From contig JAZGUH010000103.1 in assembly GCA_037893225.1 (NCBI GenBank), positions 1,488,001-1,552,000 on the forward strand: a stretch of 64,000 nt of DNA. Reading direction: 5' to 3'. Numbering within the stretch: the first letter of the stretch is position 1; each line of letters begins with the position of its first letter. Position numbers and translations under genes: made by a program. Of the stretch, positions 51,116-61,335 are shown one piece after another. Source of the DNA: Hippasteria phrygiana. Lineage: Eukaryota > Echinodermata > Asteroidea > Valvatida > Goniasteridae. The notes under the pieces were generated by a model that made no database searches, was not told where the DNA came from, and saw nothing but the letters and a program-made list of their open reading frames with translations.

Positions 51116-54100
51116 TCTGTGTGCGTTCTTCCGTTTACTGCATTGTGACTGCTTAACGTTTGCCACATTTTCAGATGAACGCCCCTCCTTTCCCTGTTCA
51201 TAATTGAATGGTATATTGACCAAATCCAGTCATGTTTACACTGATGGGTAGCTTAGATCTAGCGCAACAATTTCAGACCATCACCAGCTTCACAGCGTTA
51301 GAACTCTTCGAGAAAAGTCAAACCTCGCAACTAATTTCTTTCTGTGAACTCTGTGTGCGTTCTCCCGTTTACTGCATTGTGGCTGCTTAACGTTTGCCAA
51401 ATTTTCAGATGAACGCCCCTCCTTTCCCTGTTCATAATTGAATGGTATATTGACCAAATCAAGTAATTGTTACACGTATGGGTAGCTTAGATATAGCGCA
51501 ACAATTTCAGACCATCGCCAGCTTCACAGCGTTAGAACTCTTCGAGAAAAATCAAACCTCGCATCAAATTTCTTCCTGTGAACTCTGTGTGCGTTCTTCC
51601 GTTTACTGCATTGTGACTGCTTAACGTTTGCCACATTTTCAGATGAACGCCCCTCCTTTTCCTGTTCATAATTGAATGGGATATTGACCAAATCCAGTAA
51701 TTTTCGCACGTATGGGTAGCTTAGATCTAGCGCAACAATTTCAGACCATCACCAGCTTCACAGCGTTAGAACTCTTCGAGAAAATTCAAACCTCGCAACT
51801 AATTTCTTTCTTTGAACTCTGTGTGCGTTCTCCCGTTTACTGCATTGTGGCTGCTTAACGTTTGCCAAATTTTCAGATGAACGCCCCTCCTTTCCCTGTT
51901 CATAATTGAATGGGATATTGACCAAATCCAGTAATTTTCACACGTATGGGTAGCTTAGATCTAGCGCAACAATTTGAGACCATCGCCAGCTTCACAGCGT
52001 TAGAACACTTGGAGAAAATTCAAACCTCGCAACAAATTTCTTTCTGTTAACTCTGTGTGCGTTCTCCCGTTTAATGCATTGTGGCTGCTTAACGTTTGCC
52101 ACATTTTCAGATGAACGCCCCTCCTTTCCCTGTTCATAATTGAATGGGATATTGACCAAATCCAGTAATTTTTACACGTATGGGTAGCTTAGATATAGCG
52201 CAACAATTTCAGACCATCGCCAGCTTCACAGCGTTAGAACTCTTCAAAGAAAAATCAAACCTCGCATCAAATTTCTTCCTGTGAACTCTGTGTGCGTTCT
52301 TCCGTTTACTGCATTGTGACTGCTTAACGTTTGCCACATTTTCAGATGAACGCCCCTCCTTTCCCTGTTCATAATTGAATGGGATATTGACCAAATCCAG
52401 TAATTTTCACACGTATGGGTAGCTTAGATCTAGCGCAACAATTTCACACCATCGCCAGCTTCACAGCGTTAGAACACGTGGAGAAAATTCAAACCTCGCA
52501 GCAAATTTCTTTCTGTTAACTCTGTGTGCGTTCTCCCGTTTAATGCATTGTGGCTGCTTAACGTTTGCCACATTTTCGGATGAACGCCCCTCCTTTCCCT
52601 GTTCATAATTGAATGGGATATTGACCAAATCCAGTAATTGTTACACGTATGGGTAGCTTAGATATAGCGCAACAATTTCAGACCATCGCCAGCTTCACAG
52701 CGTTAGAACTCTTCAAAGAAAAATCAAACCTCGCATCAAATTTCTTCCTGTGAACTCTGTGTGCGTTCTTCCGTTTACTGCATTGTGACTGCTTAACGTT
52801 TGCCACATTTTCAGATGAACGCCCCTCCTTTCCCTGTTCATAATTGAATGGGATATTGACCAAATCCAGTAATTTGCACATGTATGGGTAGCTTAGATCT
52901 AGCGCAACAATTTGAGACCATCGCCAGCTTCATAGCGTGAGAACTCTTCGAGAAAATTCAAACCTCGCAACAAATTGTTTCCCATGAACTCTGTGTGCGT
53001 TCTCCCGTTTACTGCATTGTGACTGCTTAACGTTTGCCACATTTTCAGATGAACGCCCCTCCTTTCCCTGTTCATAATTGAATGGTATATTGACCAAATC
53101 CAGTCATTTTTACACTGATGGGTAGCTTAGATCTAGCGCAACAATTTCAGACCATCGCCAGCTTCACAGCGTTAGTACTCTTCGAGAAAATTCAAACCTC
53201 GCAACTAATTTCTTTCTTTGAACTCTGTGTGCGTTCTCCCGTTTACTGCATTGTGGCTGCTTAACGTTTGCCAAATTTTCAGATGAACGCCCCTCCTTTC
53301 CCTGTTCATAATTGAATGGGATATTGACCAAATCCAGTAATTTACACACGTATGGGTAGCTTAGATCTAGCGCAACAATTTGAGACCATCGCCAGCTTCA
53401 CAGCATTAGAACTCTTCGAGAAAAATCAAACCTCGCATCAAATTTCTTCCTGTGAACTCTGTGTGCGTTCTTCCGTTTACTGCATTGTGACTGCTTAACG
53501 TTTGCCACATTTTCAGATGAACGCCCCTCCTTTCCCTGTTCATAATTGAATGGTATATTGACCAAATCCAGTCATGTTTACACTGATGGGTAGCTTAGAT
53601 CTAGCGCAACAATTTCAGACCATCACCAGCTTCACAGCGTTAGAACTCTTCGAGAAAAGTCAAACCTCGCAACTAATTTCTTTCTGTGAACTCTGTGTGC
53701 GTTCTCCCGTTTACTGCATTGTGGCTGCTTAACGTTTGCCAAATTTTCAGATGAACGCCCCTCCTTTCCCTGTTCATAATTGAATGGTATATTGACCAAA
53801 TCAAGTAATTGTTACACGTATGGGTAGCTTAGATATAGCGCAACAATTTCAGACCATCGCCAGCTTCACAGCGTTAGAACTCTTCGAGAAAAATCAAACC
53901 TCGCATCAAATTTCTTCCTGTGAACTCTGTCTGCGTTCTTCCGTTTACTGCATTGTGACTGCTTAACGTTTGCCACATTTTCAGATGAACGCCCCTCCTT
54001 TTCCTGTTCATAATTGAATGGGATATTGACCAAATCCAGTAATTTTCGCACGTATGGGTAGCTTAGATCTAGCGCAACAATTTCAGACCATCACCAGCTT

Positions 54101-55212
54101 CACAGCGTTAGAACTCTTCGAGAAAATTCAAACCTCGCAACTAATTTCTTTCTTTGAACTCTGTGTGCGTTCTCCCGTTTACTGCATTGTGGCTGCTTAA
54201 CGTTTGCCAAATTTTCAGATGAACGCCCCTCCTTTCCCTGTTCATAATTGAATGGGATATTGACCAAATCCAGTAATTTTCACACGTATGGGTAGCTTAG
54301 ATCTAGCGCAACAATTTGAGACCATCGCCAGCTTCACAGCGTTAGAACACTTGGAGAAAATTCAAACCTCGCAACAAATTTCTTTCTGTTAACTCTGTGT
54401 GCGTTCTCCCGTTTAATGCATTGTGGCTGCTTAACGTTTGCCACATTTTCAGATGAACGCCCCTCCTTTCCCTGTTCATAATTGAATGGGATATTGACCA
54501 AATCCAGTAATTTTTACACTGATGGGTAGCTTAGATATAGCGCAACAATTTCAGACCATCGCCAGCTTCACAGCGTTAGAACTCTTCAAAGAAAAATCAA
54601 ACCTCGCATCAAATTTCTTCCTGTGAACTCTGTGTGCGTTCTTCCGTTTACTGCATTGTGACTGCTTAACGTTTGCCACATTTTCAGATGAACGCCCCTC
54701 CTTTCCCTGTTCATAATTGAATGGGATATTGACCAAATCCAGTTATTTTCACACGTATGGGTAGCTTAGATCTAGCGCAACAATTTCACACCATCGCCAG
54801 CTTCACAGCGTTAGAACACGTGGAGAAAATTCAAACCTCGCAACAAATTTCTTTCTGTTAACTCTGTGTGCGTTCTCCCGTTTAATGCATTGTGGCTGCT
54901 TAACGTTTGCCACATTTTCGGATGAACGCCCCTCCTTTCCCTGTTCATAATTGAATGGGATATTGACCAAATCCAGTAATTGTTACACGTATGGGTAGCT
55001 TAGATATAGCGCAACAATTTCAGACCATCGCCAGCTTCACAGCGTTAGAACTCTTCAAAGAAAAATCAAACCTCGCATCAAATTTCTTCCTGTGAACTCT
55101 GTGTGCGTTCTTCCGTTTACTGCATTGTGACTGCTTAACGTTTGCCACATTTTCAGATGAACGCCCCTCCTTTCCCTGTTCATAATTGAATGGGATATTG
55201 ACCAAATCCAGT
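50475..55212. repeat. 10-monomer tandem duplication, 2,342-bp unit
   Basis: Units at about 50,475-52,816 and 52,817-55,212. Repeated at 2,342-bp spacing are GAAAAGTCAAACC (its GTC at 51,317 and 53,659), GTCATGTTTACACTG, AACACTTGGAG, AACACGTGGAG and TTTTCGGATG. Small differences exist, for example TTTTTACACG near 52,167 against TTTTTACACTG near 54,510. Confidence 0.8.
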
Positions 55213-55632
55213 AATTTTCACACGTATGGGTAGCTTAGATCTAGCGCAACAATTTCACACCATCGCCAGCTTCACAGCGTTAGAACACGTGGAGAAAATT
55301 CAAACCTCGCAACAAATTTCTTTCTGTTAACTCTGTGTGCGTTCTCCCGTTTAATGCATTGTGGCTGCTTAACGTTTGCCACATTTTCAGATGAACGCCC
55401 CTCCTTTCCCTGTTCATAATTGAATGGGATATTGACCAAATCCAGTAATTGTTACACGTATGGGTAGCTTAGATATAGCGCAACAATTTCAGACCATCGC
55501 CAGCTTCACAGCGTGAGAACTCTTCAAAGAAAAATCAAACCTCGCATCAAATTTCTTCCTGTGAACTCTGTGTGCGTTCTTCCGTTTACTGCATTGTGAC
55601 TGCTTAACGTTTGCCACATTTTCAGATGAACG

Positions 55633-55642
55633 CCCCCCCCCC
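55633..55642. repeat. Expanded C run in a satellite monomer, 10 bp
   Basis: Ordinary monomers have CGCCCCTCC here. This one has ten C followed by TTTTCC, most simply explained by change of the T to C plus slippage. The paralogue at 57,978 has eleven. Confidence 0.85.
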
Positions 55643-57977
55643 TTTTCCTGTTCATAATTGAATGGTATATTGACCAAATCCAGTCATTTTTACACGTATG
55701 CGTAGCTTAGATCTAGCGCAACAATTTCAGACCATCGCCAGCTTCACAGCGTTAGAACTCTTCGAGAAAAATCAAACCTCGCATCAAATTTCTTTCTGTG
55801 AACTCTGTGTGCGTTCTTCCGTTTACTGCATTGTGACTGCTTAACGTTTGCCAAATTTTCAGATGAACGCCCCTCCTTTCCCTGTTCATAATTGAATGGG
55901 ATATTGACCAAATCCAGCAATTTTCACACGTATGGGTAGCTTAGATCTAGCGCAACAATTTGAGACCATCGCCAGCTTCACAGAGTTAGAACTCTTCGAG
56001 AAAATTCAAACCTCGCAACTAATTTCTTTCTGTGAACTCTGTGTGCGTTCTTCCGTTTACTGCATTGTGACTGCTTAACGTTTGCCACATTTTCAGATGA
56101 ACGCCCCTCCTTTCCCTGTTCATAATTGAATGGGATATTGACCAAATCCAGTAATTTTCGCACGTATGGGTAACTTAGATCTAGCGCAACAATTTCAGAC
56201 CATCACCAGCTTCACAGCGTTAGAACTCTTCGAGAAAATTCAAACCTCGCAACTAATTTCTTTCTTTGAACTCTGTGTGCGTTCTCCCGTTTACTGCATT
56301 GTGGCTGCTTAACGTTTGCCAAATTTTCAGATGAACGCCCCTCCTTTCCCTGTTCATAATTGAATGGGATATTGACCAAATCCAGTTATTTTCACACGTA
56401 TGGGTAGCTTAGATCTAGCGCAACAATTTGAGACCATCGCCAGCTTCACAGCGTTAGAACACTTGGAGAAAATTCAAACCTTGCAACAAATGTCTTTCTG
56501 TTAACTCTGTGTGCGTTCTCCCGTTTAATGCATTGTGGCTGCTTAACGTTTGCCACATTTTCAGATGAACGCCCCTCCTTTCCCTGTTCATAATTGAATG
56601 GTATATTGACCAAATCCAGTCATTTTTACACTGATGGGTAGCTTAGATCTAGCGCAACAATTTCAGACCATCGCCAGCTTCACAGCGTTAGAACTCTTCG
56701 AGAAAATTCAAACCTCGCAACACATTTCTTCCTGTGAACCCTGTGTGCGTTCTTCCGTTTACTGTATTGTAACTGCTTAACGTTTGCCACATTTTCAGAT
56801 GAACGCCCCTCCTTTCCCTGTTCATAATTGAATGGGATATTGACCAAATCCAGTAATTTGCACATGTATGGGTAGCTTAGATATAGCGCAACAATTTGAG
56901 ACCATCGCCAGCTTCACAGCGTTAGAACTCTTCGAGAAAAATCAAACCTCGCATCAAATTTCTTCCTGTGAACTCTGTGTGCGTTCTTCCGTTTACTGCA
57001 TTGTGACTGCTTAACGTTTGCCACATTTTCAGATGAACGCCCCTCCTTTTCCTGTTCATAATTGAATGGGATATTGACCAAATCCAGTAATTTTCGCACG
57101 TATGGGTAGCTTAGATCTAGCGCAACAATTTCAGACCATCACCAGCTTCACAGCGTTAGAACTCTTCGAGAAAATTCAAACCTCGCAACTAATTTCTTTC
57201 TTTGAACTCTGTGTGCGTTCTCCCGTTTACTGCATTGTGGCTGCTTAACGTTTGCCAAATTTTCAGATGAACGCCCCTCCTTTCCCTGTTCATAATTGAA
57301 TGGGATATTGACCAAATCCAGTAATTTTCACACGTATGGGTAGCTTAGATCTAGCGCAACAATTTGAGACCATCGCCAGCTTCACAGCGTTAGAACTCTT
57401 CAAAGAAAAATCAAACCTCGCATCAAATTTCTTCCTGTGAACTCTGTGTGCGTTCTTCCGTTTACTGCATTGTGACTGCTTAACGTTTGCCACATTTTCA
57501 GATGAACGCCCCTCCTTTCCCTGTTCATAATTGAATGGGATATTGACCAAATCCAGTAATTTTCACACGTATGGGTAGCTTAGATCTAGCGCAACAATTT
57601 CACACCATCGCCAGCTTCACAGCGTTAGAACACGTGGAGAAAATTCAAACCTCGCAACAAATTTCTTTCTGTTAACTCTGTGTGCGTTCTCCCGTTTAAT
57701 GCATTGTGGCTGCTTAACGTTTGCCACATTTTCAGATGAACGCCCCTCCTTTCCCTGTTCATAATTGAATGGGATATTGACCAAATCCAGTAATTGTTAC
57801 ACGTATGGGTAGCTTAGATATAGCGCAACAATTTCAGACCATCGCCAGCTTCACAGCGTGAGAACTCTTCAAAGAAAAATCAAACCTCGCATCAAATTTC
57901 TTCCTGTGAACTCTGTGTGCGTTCTTCCGTTTACTGCATTGTGACTGCTTAACGTTTGCCACATTTTCAGATGAACG

Positions 57978-57988
57978 CCCCCCCCCCC
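57978..57988. repeat. Expanded C run in a satellite monomer, 11 bp
   Basis: Paralogue of the run at 55,633-55,642 in the second 2,346-bp unit, one C longer. The difference arose after the unit was duplicated or is a sequencing error. Confidence 0.85.
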
Positions 57989-60402
57989 TTTTCCTGTTCA
58001 TAATTGAATGGTATATTGACCAAATCCAGTCATTTTTACACGTATGCGTAGCTTAGATCTAGCGCAACAATTTCAGACCATCGCCAGCTTCACAGCGTTA
58101 GAACTCTTCGAGAAAAATCAAACCTCGCATCAAATTTCTTTCTGTGAACTCTGTGTGCGTTCTTCCGTTTACTGCATTGTGACTGCTTAACGTTTGCCAA
58201 ATTTTCAGATGAACGCCCCTCCTTTCCCTGTTCATAATTGAATGGGATATTGACCAAATCCAGCAATTTTCACACGTATGGGTAGCTTAGATCTAGCGCA
58301 ACAATTTGAGACCATCGCCAGCTTCACAGAGTTAGAACTCTTCGAGAAAATTCAAACCTCGCAACTAATTTCTTTCTGTGAACTCTGTGTGCGTTCTTCC
58401 GTTTACTGCATTGTGACTGCTTAACGTTTGCCACATTTTCAGATGAACGCCCCTCCTTTCCCTGTTCATAATTGAATGGGATATTGACCAAATCCAGTAA
58501 TTTTCGCACGTATGGGTAACTTAGATCTAGCGCAACAATTTCAGACCATCACCAGCTTCACAGCGTTAGAACTCTTCGAGAAAATTCAAACCTCGCAACT
58601 AATTTCTTTCTTTGAACTCTGTGTGCGTTCTCCCGTTTACTGCATTGTGGCTGCTTAACGTTTGCCAAATTTTCAGATGAACGCCCCTCCTTTCCCTGTT
58701 CATAATTGAATGGGATATTGACCAAATCCAGTTATTTTCACACGTATGGGTAGCTTAGATCTAGCGCAACAATTTGAGACCATCGCCAGCTTCACAGCGT
58801 TAGAACACTTGGAGAAAATTCAAACCTTGCAACAAATGTCTTTCTGTTAACTCTGTGTGCGTTCTCCCGTTTAATGCATTGTGGCTGCTTAACGTTTGCC
58901 ACATTTTCAGATGAACGCCCCTCCTTTCCCTGTTCATAATTGAATGGTATATTGACCAAATCCAGTCATTTTTACACTGATGGGTAGCTTAGATCTAGCG
59001 CAACAATTTCAGACCATCGCCAGCTTCACAGCGTTAGAACTCTTCGAGAAAATTCAAACCTCGCAACACATTTCTTCCTGTGAACCCTGTGTGCGTTCTT
59101 CCGTTTACTGTATTGTAACTGCTTAACGTTTGCCACATTTTCAGATGAACGCCCCTCCTTTCCCTGTTCATAATTGAATGGGATATTGACCAAATCCAGT
59201 AATTTGCACATGTATGGGTAGCTTAGATATAGCGCAACAATTTGAGACCATCGCCAGCTTCACAGCGTTAGAACTCTTCGAGAAAAATCAAACCTCGCAT
59301 CAAATTTCTTCCTGTGAACTCTGTGTGCGTTCTTCCGTTTACTGCATTGTGACTGCTTAACGTTTGCCACATTTTCAGATGAACGCCCCTCCTTTTCCTG
59401 TTCATAATTGAATGGGATATTGACCAAATCCAGTAATTTTCGCACGTATGGGTAGCTTAGATCTAGCGCAACAATTTCAGACCATCACCAGCTTCACAGC
59501 GTTAGAACTCTTCGAGAAAATTCAAACCTCGCAACTAATTTCTTTCTTTGAACTCTGTGTGCGTTCTCCCGTTTACTGCATTGTGGCTGCTTAACGTTTG
59601 CCAAATTTTCAGATGAACGCCCCTCCTTTCCCTGTTCATAATTGAATGGGATATTGACCAAATCCAGTAATTTTCACACGTATGGGTAGCTTAGATCTAG
59701 CGCAACAATTTGAGACCATCGCCAGCTTCACAGCGTTAGAACACTTGGAGAAAATTCAAACCTCGCAACAAATTTCTTTCTGTTAACTCTGTGTGCGTTC
59801 TCCCGTTTAATGCATTGTGGCTGCTTAACGTTTGCCACATTTTCAGATGAACGCCCCTCCTTTCCCTGTTCATAATTGAATGGGATATTGACCAAATCCA
59901 GTAATTTTTACACGTATGGGTAGCTTAGATATAGCGCAACAATTTCAGACCATCGCCAGCTTCACAGCGTTAGAACTCTTCAAAGAAAAATCAAACCTCG
60001 CATCAAATTTCTTCCTGTGAACTCTGTGTGCGTTCTTCCGTTTACTGCATTGTGACTGCTTAACGTTTGCCACATTTTCAGATGAACGCCCCTCCTTTCC
60101 CTGTTCATAATTGAATGGGATATTGACCAAATCCAGTAATTTTCACACGTATGGGTAGCTTAGATCTAGCGCAACAATTTCACACCATCGCCAGCTTCAC
60201 AGCGTTAGAACACGTGGAGAAAATTCAAACCTCGCAACAAATTTCTTTCTGTTAACTCTGTGTGCGTTCTCCCGTTTAATGCATTGTGGCTGCTTAACGT
60301 TTGCCACATTTTCGGATGAACGCCCCTCCTTTCCCTGTTCATAATTGAATGGGATATTGACCAAATCCAGTAATTGTTACACGTATGGGTAGCTTAGATA
60401 TA

Positions 60403-61335
60403 GCGCAACAATTTCAGACCATCACCAGCTTCACAGCATGAGAACTCTTCGAGAAAAATCAAACCTCGCATCAAATTTCTTCCTGTGAACTCTGTGTGCG
60501 TTCTCCCGTTTACTGCATTGTGGCTGCTTAACGTTTGCCAAATTTTCAGATGAACGCCCCTCCTTTCCCTGTTCATAATTGAATGGGATATTGACCAAAT
60601 CCAGTAATTTTCACACGTATGGGTAGCTTAGATCTAGCGCAACAATTTGAGACCATCGCCAGCTTCATAGCGTGAGAACTCTTCGAGAAAATTCAAACCT
60701 CGCAACAAATTGTTTCCCATGAACTCTGTGTGCGTTCTCCCGTTTACTGCATTGTGACTGCTTAACGTTTGCCACATTTTCAGATGAACGCCCCTCCTTT
60801 CCCTGTTCATAATTGAATGGTATATTGACCAAATCCAGTCATTTTTACACTGATGGGTAGCTTAGATCTAGCGCAACAATTTCAGACCATCGCCAGCTTC
60901 ACAGCGTTAGAACTCTTCGAGAAAATTCAAACCTCGCAACTAATTTCTTTCTTTGAACTCTGTGTGCGTTCTCCCGTTTACTGCATTGTGGCTGCTTAAC
61001 GTTTGCCAAATTTTCAGATGAACGCCCTTCCTTTCCCTGTTCATAATTGAATGGGATATTGACCAAATCCAGTAATTTACACACGTATGGGTAGCTTAGA
61101 TCTAGCGCAACAATTTGAGACCATCGCCAGCTTCACAGCATTAGAACTCTTCGAGAAAAATCAAACCTCGCATCAAATTTCTTCCTGTGAACTCTGTTTG
61201 CGTTCTTCCGTTTACTGCATTGTGACTGCTTAACGTTTGCCACATTTTCAGATGAACGCCCCTCCTTTCCCTGTTCATAATTGAATGGTATATTGACCAA
61301 ATCCAGTCATTTTTACACTGATGGGTAGCTTAGAT
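60403..61335. repeat. Copy of the pre-transposon block 42,120-43,052
   Basis: Same four-monomer order and private variants as the block just left of the transposon, offset 18,283 bp. It runs directly into a copy of sequence from right of the transposon. The switch falls in 61,244-61,335, where both source copies are identical. Confidence 0.8.

Larger units (their letters stand above)
55020..59740. repeat. 10-monomer tandem duplication, 2,346-bp unit
   Basis: Units at about 55,020-57,365 and 57,366-59,740. Both include a C-run monomer, GTATGCGTAGC, GGTAACTTAG, AACCTTGCAACAAATGTC and GTGAACCCTG. Spacing is 2,345 bp before the C run and 2,346 bp after it because the run is one base longer in the second unit. 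Confidence 0.8.
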
